In this document: positions 41,331 to 54,360 of the stretch, one piece after another
Layout of the letters: the number at the start of each line of letters is the position of its first letter
Position numbering within the stretch: the stretch's first letter is position 1
Source of the DNA: Sesamum alatum
Lineage: Eukaryota > Streptophyta > Magnoliopsida > Lamiales > Pedaliaceae
Reading direction: 5' to 3'
Assembly (NCBI GenBank): GCA_034509735.1
Contig: JACGWO010000006.1
Span: forward strand, 35,519,141-35,583,140
DNA length: 64,000 nucleotides
Notes under the pieces: model-generated
The model's input: only the letters and a program-made list of their open reading frames with translations
Told to the model about the DNA's origin: nothing
The model's database searches: none
Program-made: the position numbers and the translations under genes

Positions 41331-43860
41331 ATGGCCGTCGGGTACCCACTCTTCTTCTCCCCACACATATACATGCATTGATGAAAATGTTTTAAGGCAT
41401 CATATCTAGACTGCTTTCTTCATTCAACTTTGAATTTATATGTATTGCTTTTCTGATTTGACACAGGAAGAACAAGAGAATTTCCAAGGGGAAGAAGGGA
41501 GGCAAGAAGAAAGCGTGAGTCTTTGTTTGAACTTTTTGTTCTTAGTTTTTGAATTGTAAGTAACATTGATGTGTTAGGAGTTCTTTGAGAACGTCTTTGC
41601 TAATTAATTTTTTTATTGATTTATATTAGTGCCGATCCGTTCGCTAAGAAGGACTGGTATGATATCAAAGCCCCGTCAGTTTTCAACACCAGGAACGTCG
41701 GCAAAACTCTAGTTACTCGTACTCAGGGTACTAAGGTAAATTTTTCTAGGAAATTTTTATGACTCGATTTTCAGCGACATTGTTTAGTGCTAGCTGAATA
41801 TTTCGATCTTTATAAGTTTGTTTAGTTTCATTCTTTGAGCAGTTTATAATTACTTCATCTCGTTTTTGTTTGTTGTGTTTCTAGTTTTCTTCGCAGTTGC
41901 ATTGGCTACTTTATTTTCTGTCTGAAGTGTTAATTTCTTCTATGATTACTGCTTATTTGTTTGCTAGTATTATTACTTGCTTTTGATTAGTTGCTCGTGT
42001 TGGATGGATCTTGGATGTGCGAGAATATTGAGGAAATGACGCCTCTTTGTTTGGTCTTTCTGCTACATGAATCAGACGACTTCACAGAAATATATGCTTG
42101 CAATATCTTGCTGCCACTACATTTGTTTCCTTGTCTGCTATGTTTCTCTCAAGGATTCTTTAGAATTTGTAGGTTTGAATTATCTATGGTGGAAAATGGG
42201 GGTCTGTCAAATTTTTACATGCTCTTCATTCAACTTCCCTCTCAATATCTGAACACCAAGTCAATCCCTAGGTTATTAATTAAAGAATCTGAATCTTGTA
42301 CACTTTGACGCTAAGGGAAGATGTGATGTTCATTTTAGCTGATTGATAGACTTGGTTATTTTAGCATTGAAATATCTTTCTTGCTTTTTGTATGCTGTCC
42401 AAGTAGCTAAGTTCACAATTTTCTCAATTAGATTGCTTCAGAAGGACTCAAGCATCGTGTGTTTGAGGTGTCCTTGGCTGACCTTCAAGGTGATGAGGAT
42501 CACGCCTTCAGAAAGATCCGTTTGAGAGCTGAGGATGTTCAGGGGAAGAATGTCCTCACAAACTTCTGGGTATGTGGAACCTGAAGCTTGTGATTCTTTT
42601 GTGTTTTATTTGTTTGATGAATATTGAAGGCTTTACTTTTCTCTGAATTGCTGCAGGGTATGGACTTCACTACTGACAAATTGAGGTCACTCGTCAGGAA
42701 ATGGCAATCACTCATTGAGGCCCATGTTGATGTCAAGACAACTGACAACTATACTTTGAGGATGTTCTGCATTGCCTTCACAAAGAAGCGTGTCAACCAG
42801 CAGAAGAGGACATGTTATGCGCAGTCAAGCCAGATTCGTCAAGTAAATATTTTGATTTTTTCACAATCTCGCTCTTTATTATTTGATTGGCATGAATGTG
42901 TAAGATATTGGTGACTTTATGAGCTTAAATGCGAGGAAAAGGTTATTTTAGTCATGTTTTATTTAGTGATAACTCTGTTTTACTTTTACCCATTATTTAT
43001 TTCTCCCTCTTCTGGTTTTGGTTAGATCCGGCGAAAGATGAGGGAGATTATGGTTAACCAGGCACAATCATGTGATCTCAAGGATTTGGTCCAGAAGTTC
43101 ATTCCCGAATCAATTGGCAAAGAAATTGAGAAGGCAACCTCAAGCATCTATCCTCTGCAGAATGTGTTTATTAGGAAGGTTAAGATCCTGAAAGCTCCCA
43201 AATTTGACCTCGGGAGGTTGATGGAGGCAAGTATCTTTTACCCCTTTTCGTCACCTAAAATAGTTTATGCTGCTGGAGATAGGAAAATTTTGGTTGCATA
43301 TGGCTCTGTAATTGATCTTTATCAATTGCACTGGTACTATGTTTTGCTTTTCATTGGTACCATTATAGGATGCTCAATTCATTTGCCCTGTATGTACTAA
43401 ATTGCCTTTTGCTTGGTGTAATTTTATTTTTAGGCGACTGGAATTTATTTGTTCTAATTCTTGAAATTCTTTGATGGACCAAGTACAACTGTTCTAATCC
43501 ATCCATGACTGCAGCGAGAAAACACCCATCCCCTATAATTCTGTTGTTGCTGGTGGATTAGGTGTTGTGCATGGTGGTACACCAGAGAACCTGTACCTTT
43601 ACTTGTCAACTTTGATCTCCTATGAAATTTGGAAGCTTGAATCACTTATCTTATACATGCTCCAGAGCAATCTATAATTTCCATCAAAAACTTACTTCTA
43701 TGGCTGTTTTAATTTAGAGTGTCATGCCGAAATATCTCACAAACAAAATGTATGTTATGTTTTGTAGGTTCATGGTGATTACAGCGAAGATGTTGGTGTG
43801 AAGTTGGACAGGCCAGCTGAAGAGCCAGCAGCTGAGCCAACTGAAGTTGTTGGTGCCTAG
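41331..43860 (+). CDS. RPS3A: 40S ribosomal protein S3a (eS1), 7 exons, 260 aa
   Basis: Exons: 41331-41341, 41467-41514, 41630-41735, 42432-42569, 42657-42842, 43026-43226, 43768-43860; 783 bp, 260 codons plus TAG. The first coding exon is only 11 bp (ATGGCCGTCGG). The protein starts [20 protein letters not shown], continues [20 protein letters not shown] and [13 protein letters not shown], and ends in an acidic tail, all as in eS1 of other plants (about 262 aa). It is part of the small ribosomal subunit near the mRNA exit. The sixth intron has a GC donor (GAG then GCAAGT) and a normal TAG acceptor at 43767; all others are GT-AG. The promoter has site II and telo-box elements. Intact. Confidence 0.95.
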
Positions 43861-45299
43861 ATGAATACCCTCCTAAACCTCCCTCCATGTCGTTGATTGC
43901 AAGTTTATTCTTGGAGTGATTTAGGAAGAGATTTTGTTTTCAAGAGAGTCCATTTCCTCCCAAAAAACCATTAGATAAAGTTATGTTATATTACCAGCAC
44001 ATTTTTACATTTGGTGTTCAATTTTGTTGCTTAGATTTATCTGGAATTCTTTATACCATTTGCTTATTACTCATTTGGTTTATCTTTTGGTTACATGCAG
44101 AGGTTGTAGTTCTTTATGCATACAATTTTGCCCCCTCCTTGAAAACCTGGTCCTGAAAATTGATGCATGTAGTGCTCTTGGTGGTCCAAGATATCAAACT
44201 GAGAATGGTGAAATCCGTTACCAAATGATTTGATTTTCACTCCAGCTTAGGAAAATAGTAGAACTATATGTGGAGTTTCTTTTCCAGTCACTGCTGGGAG
44301 GTTGTGGAGATAGATAATCTAACCTAAAGCTTCATTTTTGGAAACCATGATTTCAATTTCAATAACAAAAAACTGTTAACTACTGTTTATTTAATGTCAG
44401 AGTGTAATGATTACAACTCAAATTGATTTATTTTATCAAATTCACTACAACGTATACTAGGTAAGATTCAATTTTGATTTGTCTAGTTTAAATTAGTTAC
44501 TTGACATTATCAAGCGCAAATGAACTTTTAGGTTCAACCTTTCTACCCCAACCACACTGAAAAAGAGGTGCAAGTTGGAAACCAAGTGTATTTCTTAATT
44601 GGTATGGGAGAAAGTAACACCAATCAAAGTTGAAGATGGTAATATTTTGGATGAATCTCTCTTTGGTATTTCTGGATGTTGGAAAATTCTTCCCGATCCA
44701 AATTAATTACAGAACAAGGGTGATACATCAATATGTGATTGATTGTTTTTTCTGCACCAATCACACGACAAGTGTATTGCAATTGTAAGATAATTGGTTC
44801 GGATCTAAATCAAACCCAATCTGATCTAGAATTTCCATATGGATGAATCTTGGGACTCCGGATTTCTGGGAAGCAACTGTATTGCTCACGACATATGTAG
44901 TTCCAAGTGATTTTGTGATTTGCTTTCAAGGTTCATGATCACAGAATCTGTGATAGACAGATGCAATCAAATATGAAACATGGAGCAGAACAGAAAAAAG
45001 AAGGCCTAATCAGATAGAACCACATAGCTGCTCAGAAGTTGCAGTGTCTGAGACTCGACTAAACCTCGTTATGTCACGATAGATTTGTGCATATCACATG
45101 TTTTTGCATGTAAATTATTGACATGATACCAAAAGAGTTAAGTTGAAAATTTGTAATAACAGACGTAGGCTATTGGAATTAGATAAAATCTAATTCTTGC
45201 AGCTCCTCTACACTAAGAAGATCAGTTTTGTCCAAAACTAATTAGAGATAATCCTATCAACATAATACAATGACCGTCCCAAAAACAGTAGCAAACGTC
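43861..45299. other. Intergenic space between convergent genes, with one MITE
   Basis: The first part is the 3' UTR of RPS3A and the last part the 3' UTR of the NET1-type gene. A copy of the 180-bp MITE family lies at 44687-44842. No other gene seen. Confidence 0.45.
44687..44842. repeat. 180-bp MITE family 2, copy 6
   Basis: Starts GGAAAATTCTTCCCGATCCA, has ACCAATCACACGACAAGTG in the centre, and ends AACCCAATCTGATCTAGAAT plus TTCC. A good family match, located in the space behind the RPS3A gene. Confidence 0.65.
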
Positions 45300-48200
45300 T
45301 CACGGGCTGCTGCGTCCATTTCTACTAGTTGATGGCCTAAAACATGCACAAAGAGGACCCTTCTTACGTCTTCCGCTGTTCTTCCTTCCATTGCGGATGA
45401 AGTCTCTCAGAACGATCGTTTTACTCCTTAAGAATCTGCTTCTCAGTTTGTTTTTCTTTTCTTCCTCCAGCTTCAACAACATGTACTGAATTTTCTGAAG
45501 CTCTAACTGCAGCCTGCCAATCCTTTCAGACCCTTTTCTTGCCTGTTCTGTGACTTTCCTTCTACGTGTTTTCACCGCCTCTTTCAGCTGTGGTGATGCC
45601 TTTCCATCGGGAGAAGGGCACTCTTCAATGTTTTTCACCAGCTGACCATTCAAATCCAATAGATTCACAATAGTTTCCTCTGCTTCTAGCAGCTGTTCCT
45701 GAACTGTTTCGAAATCAACATTCTTGGTCTTTCGACTCTTTTTGTTTGTCTCCAGTTTCCTTCTCAAGTTCTCTACTGCTGTCTGAAGAGTTTCAAGTCT
45801 CTCAGCATCAGAGGTAAGTCTGTCCAGGACCCTTCTAATATTCACTTCTCTGTTGGGCGAACGTCTTGTTGACAGCATCAACTTATCCACACCCAACTCT
45901 TTCTCGACATCTGAATCTGTGGAGGGAGTCTCAGACTTACGCTTTACATTTTCAAATTGATCGTAAACTATATCCTTTTCGCTCAATTTGTATGACATCC
46001 TAAGCGACTCGCCTATTGTTAGATCTCTTCTGCCGTCTTCAGCAGTTTCCCATAGCTCAAGCATCTGATCATCTGCTCCAGCGTTGCTTCTCTTGCGTCT
46101 TCCATGTAGTGAGCGGTCAGAGACTTGATCAAGAGGGATATCCTTCATTAGCATCCCATTCCGAGCTTCAGAGGCTTTGGTTTTTATTTTGTGCAACTTG
46201 GGAGTATCACTGACTTCATTTGCGTATCCTTTCTTTCTGCTGTGATCGTGTTTGTCTCTGCCCAAGCAAAGACGGGATTTTAAATGCTCAATGTCACCCT
46301 TTGCAGGTTCTTGTTTGCTATTGGAGTTTGATCTTCGATGCAATAGGGGTTTGTTCATTTCTTCCATCAACCTGCCGACTATTTTAATTCTCGTCTGCAA
46401 GTTCTGCAAGCTAACAAGGGATTGATCTTCCAGAAGCACTGCAGAAGTACTTCTACTGGGATCAGCAGCAACTTCCAAAATCTGAAAAGATGCACGAATT
46501 TAGTTCCTGTAGTTCAGTAAATGCACATATAAATATCTATATATATATATATATAACATGTCTAGCATCCGAGAATATTACCTCAGACTCGTGATTACGT
46601 GATGCTTTAAGCTTTGTCTGAAGAAGTGCATTATGCTCAAGGCGTGTTATATCATCTCTTAGGGCGGCTACTACCGGAGCATATGCATATAGCTGGGATT
46701 TCAACCCGCTAATTTCACTCTCCATCAGACAAATTTTACCTTTCATTTCCTCAATCTCTAATGTTTTTGAAGCAGTTTCATTCTCAAGAGTCTGACATAC
46801 CCCGGCAAGCTCCAGCGCCTTATTTTGGAAGAAAACTTCATGGATGGAGGAGACCTGAAGATCAAAATAAAATGCTGTAGCTTCTGCCTCCCATAGTTCA
46901 AACTCATTGTTCTTCTCCTGGAGTTCTGAACTTAGAGTCTGCTCTCTGATTGCTTTTTCTTCTATTTCTTCACGAAGTAGGCGGAGTTCAGACTGTAAGT
47001 TTGTATTAATTATATGAAGGCTCTCGATTTCCTTCTTCTTAATGGAATTATTTGCAGACAGCTGGAGTATGTTCTTTTCTAGATTTTCTCTTATCTGCAT
47101 TGATTCTTGAATATCAGTCTTCAGTTCATCGACCATCCTGCCCAGCTTTAAGTTCAAATTTTCAGCACCTTCGAGCTTTGATTCTGTATTCAGGAGCTTT
47201 CCTTCCGTTTCATGCAAAGTCTCCTTACCACTTATAATATCCTTCTTCATCCGAACATTATATTCTCTGATCACTTGCATCTCTCTTTCCAATTTGTGAA
47301 CAGCATCTTTAAGTATTAACTTTTCCGCCTTTTGCAATTCCAACTTCTCCATCAATATGCCCATTTCCCTTTCAAGCCTACTGTTGACTTCATGTCGTCT
47401 GTTTAGATCTTCAAGAAGTAAGTTTAGTTCTGTAAGTTTCTCTTCCCCGAAGCTCCTAAAAGTTTCTGATTGGCTAGCAGTTGCCAGATATTCCAGGAGA
47501 GCAGCATCGTTATACCGATCTAACCGGTATTTCTCCTCCTCTAGATCAGAAAACTTCTTCAGTAAACTTCTGTTATCCTGATTTGCTTGCAAGTATGCTC
47601 CCTCTAATGCATTGTAAGCTTTATGCAAATCAGCTTGTCTGCCGCAAAGACTCTCCAATTCAGCCTCAAGTATGGCAGCATGCTGATGACTCTCACTCAC
47701 ATCTGATTTCAATTTCCCATTCAACTCTAGGAGTTTTTCCTTCTCATTATTCAGCACGGCAAGCTTCTCTCCCATGGCTTTGAACTCCTGCTCCAGGTAT
47801 ATCTTTTGTGACTCGATTTCAGTCCCCTTTGACTCCAACTGCTCAAGTAGAGTTAGTAGAACTGAGTTCTCAAGCAAGAGCAGCTGTTTATCATCCTCAT
47901 GTTTTGAGATAGAACATTTCATATCTTCAATAACTCCTAAAATATGATGCACAACAGCCCGTTCATTCTCAATCGTGTCCTCAGGAGCACAATCTGAACC
48001 AGTTTCAAGGGCTCTGAAAACCTGGTATATGCCCAGTCTCAGTCTTTCAATTTCATCCAACATGAGTTCAGCTTCTACCTGCTGTTCAAGACTTTCACTC
48101 TCCAGCTCTGAGATCAGCTTCTCAGCCAATTTGGATGCCTCAACATGCTTTTGACACTCAATAATAAGAGAGTAATTCTTTTCTTCCATGTCTTTTATGA

Positions 48201-51200
48201 ATTTCTGCAAGATGGATATCTCGAACTGAGCCTTTAGAGATTTGTCAAGTTCCTCTTCATATTCCTTCTTCCTCAATCTGATGTGTTCTTGCAGGAAATG
48301 AATCTGGTTTTCCAGTCCAGCCAACTTGGTCTCACTTTGGAGCTGGGTGCTTGTTCGTTCTTGCTTCTCCACACTCAAGGAAACCTTGAGTTCTTCGACT
48401 TGACAGTATGCGGTTTCCTTTTCCTTCTCTAGGTCAGCATATTTTTCTTCCAGCCCCACATATCTTTTCTCCATGATTTCAAGTTTTCTCTCAACATTTT
48501 CCAACTTAAGAGCCAAGGTGCCTCTTTCAGTCAGAAGATAGGACCGTTCATTCTTAAGCAATTCACAGATCTCTTGTAATCCCTTCGATTTTTCCCTCAA
48601 ACCTTCAAGTTCAACTTTTGCAGTAGACAGAGAGTTCTCAAGGACAGCATTTTTCTCCAATAGTTTGTGCATATTCTCAGTTATAGCCTGTAACTGAGAC
48701 AGAAGAGAAGCCTTCTCTGCAATAAGTGTGACTTTTTCTCCATGGAGAAATTGGCAAGATTCTTGTAATGTTTTGACCTTTTCTCTTGAGCTCTCCAGCT
48801 CACTATTCAAGTCGGATAGCGAGCTTTCCACAGAAACCTTTTTCTTCAAAAGTTCTTGCATGCTTTCCAGCTTTTTCGACATAATTTCTTTCTCATTGCT
48901 GTCCTGCTCGTGTAATTGTCTCAGCTTTGAGTTCTCGGTCTGCAAGCTCTTCATTGAAGTCCCCAAACACTGCGGGTTCAGACCTGCTGCTTCCACTTGC
49001 TCAACTAAAGCCTGGTAGCTCTTATTCAAGCCTTCTATTTCCTCTTTCAAACACAAAATTTCCTGCTGAAGGGAATCACTTAGGTCAATGTGGTATGAAA
49101 CTTCTTTTTCAAGTCTCTTCTTAATCTCCCGTAAGCCGAGTATTTCATTTTGCATGTTCTCCATAGAAACAGCGGAAGACAAGTTCGATTGACTCAAACT
49201 CTGATTTTGATCCCGAACCTGCTGAATTTCCTCTTCCAAGCCATGTTTGCTTGCTTCCATGTCTTTGAGCATTTGAAGCACGTTTCCGAGCTCCGATGCC
49301 ATTGCCCTTTGATCATCTTGAGACTGAGTGTGCAAATTTTGCAGGGTCTGGAGAGTCGCCTCAATTTGTGCATGGCGCAAGTGCTCACCTTGCAAACAAG
49401 TCTGAAGGTTTTCCAACTCCTCCTGCTTCTCTGAAAGTTCTTGATCTTTCATAGCAATCTTCTGTGCCAGATTATGTGCCTCGACTCGCAGCGACAAATT
49501 CGACATCTCCAACAGGGTACACTTCTCTTCAGCAGTCTTAAGTTTTAAACTTCCAATCAAAATATCGTTGTTAAGGCGCTTGACATCCTCTTTAGCACTG
49601 GATATATCTTTCTCGAGCTTGGATATAGTCTCCAAGCAGCACTTGTACTGGAGTGCAGAAGCTTCTTTCTCCTTGTTCAGATCAGCAAGAGAGTTTTTAA
49701 GTTTGGAGACTTCATTTTCAGCACTCTCTGCTTGCTTCTTAAGCAGTTTCGCCTCATTTTCAATAACTGAGATTACATTCTGTAGAACTGATATTTTGCC
49801 AAGACACTCATTGTACTGATGAAGCACCGTTTCCTTCTCGAGCTCTAATCTTGAAATCTCATCTTTCATAGTTTGAGCTTCACTTTCTGCTTCTACGGCT
49901 CTCATGTTAAGTCCATTCTTGTCTTCTTGGACTTGAGAAAGCATAGCCTCCAGATCACATATCTTCTCCAAATACTCGTTGTGTTTGATCAATCCAGCAT
50001 TTTTCTCAGCCTCTAACTGAATAAGGGATTCCTTCAGTGTCTGGACTTCAATTTCAGCTCGGCTGGCTTCTTCATTGAGCCTCGTTGAATCCTTTTGTGC
50101 AGTATTGAGCTCTCCCTCTACATTAGATAGTTTAGCCAGACACTGCTGATACTGGAGAAGCACGCTTTCCTTTTCCGTTTGCACATCAGCAAGAGCTTTC
50201 CTTAAGCCTTCAACTTCACTCTCAGCTTTTCCTGCTCTTTCTGTCTCCTGAAGAACCATCTCTTTAAGATTCTGATTTTCATTCGACAATTGGAGCACTT
50301 CATCACGAAACCTTTCTTCATTCTCTTCTTCCTGCTTCAAGCCTTTCCTTACCCTTCCTTCAACGGATCTTGAACTTGGGGCCGCTGCTTCTTTGTCCCC
50401 TAACTTCCCATGTAACTTCTTCAAACTCCTCCTCTTTATTCCATCTTCTGAATCTTCTTTACGAGACGCCCTCGTAATTGTGGAATGTGGGTCGGAGTCA
50501 GAAAGCTCCTGTGCATCATCAAGCAAGTCGTCTCTGTCAAATAAAGCGCGCACAGGAAATTTTATTTCTGGCGTGTTGGGCTCCTTGTCCTGTGCCAAAG
50601 GCTTCGAAGGTGAATCTTCAACCAGTTCGAAAGGTACTTGGTCAGGAAACGCTTTTGCAATGGTGCGATGGGCATGGCGGAGTTCTGCTGTTGCATGATC
50701 ATATCTTTCAGCTAAGGCACGGTATGCCCGGTAGAATTCCTCAACCAATTTCATCAACTCGGGCCGTTTTTTGTAATACATTTCTGCCCGTCTTGCAAAT
50801 GAGTCTGCATCTTCTTCAATTAGCTTGATCATGGATTTGACTTTGGCATCCATATCTGTCACGCAACGAACAAGTTCAGTAATTTGCAAAGACTCAATCC
50901 GGGAAGTAACCAAGAAACGTCGATCAGTAGAAACTCGACCAGGTTTTAAAAGCAACAAGAACGTGAAAGTTACAAAGATGAGCCGATGGATTTCCCACAT
51001 GATAAGCATAGCGTTTTTGTCTATCAGCACAGCAAAGACAACGTGTGCGTTGGATTTGGCGGATTCTAACTTACGTATATATCTAAACAGAAGTCGTGAA
51101 GCATATTGCCATTTCAAAACAAATCAAAGAGGAGAAACATCCTAGTCCTGGTGGATTGGTCTGCACTAAATTCATTCATAGCAGCATTTGAAGACAACCT

Positions 51201-51526
51201 AAGTCCACTGTGGTTGAAGAAACTCTTATCTATTCTTGTAATGATGAAGCTATGGTATGAAGTTAAGTTTTACATCAGACATCCTGAATCCTAAATTTTT
51301 ACTATGATCATGCATAGGAAAAGAACACAAAGATGACCACAATCACCAAATTCCATCATGTCTCGAAAGGGTGAAAAAAGGTTCAATGGGAGGCAGAATG
51401 TAGAAGAAAAGTATCCAGTCCACCTGTGAGATTTTCTTGCAGCCATTTCGAGTTCTTCGGGCTGATGTGGCTATCCCACCACCAAGAATACAAACGTCTG
51501 GACTCCGAATGTGTTAAGGTTGCCAT
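45300..51526 (-). CDS. NET1: NETWORKED 1 (NET1) actin-binding coiled-coil protein, 3 exons, 1852 aa
   Basis: Exons on the minus strand: 51526-51424, 50855-46582, 46481-45300 (5559 bp, 1852 codons plus TGA). The first exon encodes [20 protein letters not shown] and the start of the NAB domain ([14 protein letters not shown]). The domain continues after the intron with [20 protein letters not shown] and [20 protein letters not shown], ending near residue 95. The NAB domain binds filamentous actin. Then come about 1,350 residues of heptad-rich coiled coil (L/E/K/Q), followed by a conserved C-terminal part in exon 3 ([17 protein letters not shown] and [15 protein letters not shown]). Arabidopsis NET1A, at plasma membrane and plasmodesmata, is of similar size (about 1,744 aa). 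I cannot tell NET1A from NET1B/C/D. The giant 4.3-kb central exon is typical. The N-terminal hydrophobic segment obtained by reading upstream of 50855 is intron sequence. Confidence 0.92.
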
Positions 51527-52700
51527 AACGCCAGCAACGAGTAGAAACTCAACTACCTTCGACCTTGTAGAAACCTGATTCTTACACCAGTAACAGAATA
51601 AGAGGCCCTCTGTCCGGGCCAGTAACTAGAACACTCAGCTGAACGGACAATATCTCACACCTGGACACAGAAAGAATCAGATGTAAAAATTATGCAACAA
51701 CTATTTCCCAGCATTATCATAGAAATCCTGAACCAAAGAAGTAACTATAGCGTTACTCAGACGCCATACGCGTTAAGCGAAGCGAACCTAGTACTCTATT
51801 CATAGAAAGTAACACAAAGTAAAAGATCTAGTAAATAAATATGTTCTTGAGTTGATTTATAGTCCGCAATCGAAAGTATTCTTAAACAAAATCAAATTAT
51901 ACACTTACAGTAAAATTATCCTCTATCATAATATGAGGAGAAAACAACAAAGCCCTTAATTGAACTCAAAGAAGTGAAAGAACATCAAATTGACAGCTTT
52001 CATAGCACAAAACAGTATGAGCAACAGCTGGAGAAATCAGCAGAGGGTGAAAACTTCATTCCCTCCATGTCAGGCCAAGTTAGTATTCATTGAACATAAA
52101 ACAACTTATTCAGACAAAATTATTCTAGAATAATTGTAAGAGTTATTTCAAGTTAACAAATGAAAGACAAGACACTGCATATATCAGTTACTCCATCAAA
52201 CAAAGAGACAAAACATTTAACAAGGAAGATGGCTTTTCAAGCCAATTAGCTTCACTAAAACAGCCAAAAAAAAGGTGAATCTTTATGCATAACTCAGATC
52301 AAAATCAAATCAACAACTTTCACAAGAAACCACTCTGGAGAGAGAGATAAACAGCAAAGAACCAAATTTTACACAAACTCACATTCAGACATTCTCAAAA
52401 ACATCTCAACAGTTAAATCAAACCAAAGCGACCAAAGACATAAGGACAACAACATGACATTCATTCATGCAAATGGGCTTTCCAGAAAACCTCAAAAGAT
52501 CGAACCTTTGCACATTAACACAAACAAAGATTGAAAAACTCACAAAATTAAAACGAAAAAAAAACAGAGTCTTGATCAGCAGCTGTTGTCACCAACACCA
52601 CCCCAGCTGCTAAATCCTCACATTCACCCCATTCTTTCTCTCACTACAATCTCCAGCTTTCTTCTCTCTCTCTCTCTCTATGTTTGATGGGTCATCCGCA
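51527..52700 (-). promoter_or_regulatory. 5' leader region of the NET1 gene, probably with a leader intron
   Basis: On the minus strand, a pyrimidine-rich tract followed by AGAATCAG and GTTTCTACAAGG lies just upstream of the ATG, suggesting an acceptor at about 51570. Further upstream, 52560-52690 is less AT-rich with a GA-repeat (CT run at about 52660-52680 on +) and looks like a first non-coding exon. No ORF with homology. Inference from composition and splice-like signals. Confidence 0.4.
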
Positions 52701-54028
52701 ATATGCACTCAAGACTTTGGTTCTTGGTTGGTACAGTGTCAGTATGACAAACTGTAAAAGTACACCCAAGTGATAAACTTTTATCTCTAGACCTCTGAAT
52801 ACTACTACTACTATACATCTAGATGTATGTAGACGTATATTCGTATATGTATATACATACGGCTCCGCCGTATACACCCAGTAAATGTGAATACAGATTT
52901 TTGAAAAATGTGGAAAATAAACGTTAAATGATTTCAATGAATAGGGATTCTGATAACGGACATGTCTTTTGTCTTTGCTTTATTGGGTAGAGAGAATGCT
53001 GAGTACTCATTGCTCACACCACTCTCTCTCTGCCCTTTGATTCCATTGCTCAGTTTTTTTTTTTTTTTTTCCTAATTTTATTTACCTTTGCAAATCAATT
53101 TGTATTAAGAAAGAAAATAATTTTGATGGGAACAAATAATAAATGGGGGGCTCGTGATCGTCACACTTTATACACTTCACAAGCAAGAAACCTCGACTCT
53201 TCAAAAAAATCTTGTCTTTCGATCTCTGTTCCAAAGTTGTATTTACAATAATATAAAGGGTATTAATGTGTGGGTATAAAGTCATTTTTACCCCTACCAA
53301 TCATTAATATATGTATATAATTATTTAATTAAAGGTAATATAGTAATTATAAATTAATTCAGAGCGTGTGGTCTTGATCTCTTGTTGATTTTTATGAATA
53401 GAATTTGATTTTTTCGTTGATTTGCCTTTTACTGTTCTTTGCCTCCAACAAATTTCTTCATAGGAAAACAATTTGGATAGCAAGATTTAATCATTTTTTT
53501 TTTACAAAAATATACTTATTGACAGTTCTAATATAAAATTCAAGTACACGACTTTTTTCTGGTAGGAAATGACTGTTGGTCAACTTTATCCAATATGTAC
53601 TATGAATTAAAAAAAGAACCAAAAATGTTGGGGCTTGATTCGAGGTACAACCGAGCAGCCAAGACGTACAAGTGAAACAATATAGTTCACCTACATATAA
53701 TTCGTAGAAAGTCGTGCAAGATTTGGTGTCCAATTTCAGATGTAACGTGCCGACTAACTTGAAAAGAATGACCGAAAGTTGAACAATAAGCAGCTTAGTA
53801 AGTCAGTTGGTTTCTTGGTTGTGACAATTGTCAAACAAATAATAAATTGACATTAAATTTAAATTATTTCATTATAGGCATATAGCCTTGTCTACCTCAT
53901 TTAAATCACTAGCCAAATGGCCCATATGCTTATTAAAAATTATGATAAATCATATTTACATTCGTTGAAACTAAATTCAAATACATAAATACGGTCTGTT
54001 TTTTGTACATTTGAGAAAATTAATATAC
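52701..54028. other. Gene-free stretch upstream of the NET1 gene
   Basis: Probably promoter sequence near 52700-53000, then AT-rich filler with a T-run at about 53056-53070. Two minus-strand ORFs of 70-80 codons (53082-53300 and 53491-53733) show no recognisable features. Confidence 0.4.
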
Positions 54029-54360
54029 CAATGCCTCCTCTTCCTAGCAAGTCGCCTTTTCAGGACAACCGTGAGGCTCATACAAAGCAAAAGCGGACAA
54101 TACCTTGCGCAACGGGGCACCGATCAAGTCGCAAGCCACATCATTTGGCGTCGTCTCTGGGAACGAGGCCATGTGCTCGTCCCAAGCCCCTCGTTTGGGG
54201 GGCTGATGATGTAGCAAGCGTCCCACATCGGTTGCAGACGATGAGCTTGAGTGGCTTATAAGCCCCAATGCCTCATCTCCCTAGCAAGTTCCATTTTCAG
54301 GACAAAACCGTGAGGCTCATACAGAGCCAAAGCGGACAATATCTTGCGCAATGGGACACC
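54029..54360 (+). mobile_element. Miniature LTR retrotransposon (TRIM/SMART-like), truncated
   Basis: A direct repeat of about 93 bp occurs at 54029-54121 and 54264-54360 (CCAATGCCTC, then TTTTCAGGACAA, GTGAGGCTCATACA, CAAAAGCGGACAAT/CCAAAGCGGACAAT, CTTGCGCAA). Between them lies a primer-binding-site-like TTTGGCGTCGTCTCTGGGAA (about 54143-54162) and a purine tract TTTGGGGGGC just before TGATGATGTAGCAAGCG, the likely start of the 3' LTR, which also holds GTCCCACATCGG and a TATA-like GCTTATAAGCC. The 5' LTR lacks its first 60 bp or so and the 3' LTR its end. No coding capacity. The intact element would have been under about 450 bp. Confidence 0.7.

Noticed and set aside
43261..43400. Continuation of the S3a coding frame past 43226 without splicing.
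   Set aside because: The frame drifts into sequence unlike eS1 and reaches a stop; joining to 43768 restores the conserved VHGDYSED end, so the GC-AG intron is preferred.
47052..50828. Plus-strand open frames antisense to the NET1 exon (up to 116 codons).
   Set aside because: They are shadows of the minus-strand coding sequence, with Ser/Leu-rich composition mirroring coiled-coil codons and no family resemblance.
46537..51117. The NET1 gene read as starting at 51117 with a hydrophobic N-terminus ([12 protein letters not shown]).
   Set aside because: This is read-through of intron 1. The true start exon, with the invariant SWWWDSH motif, is at 51424-51526 and splices in phase to 50855.
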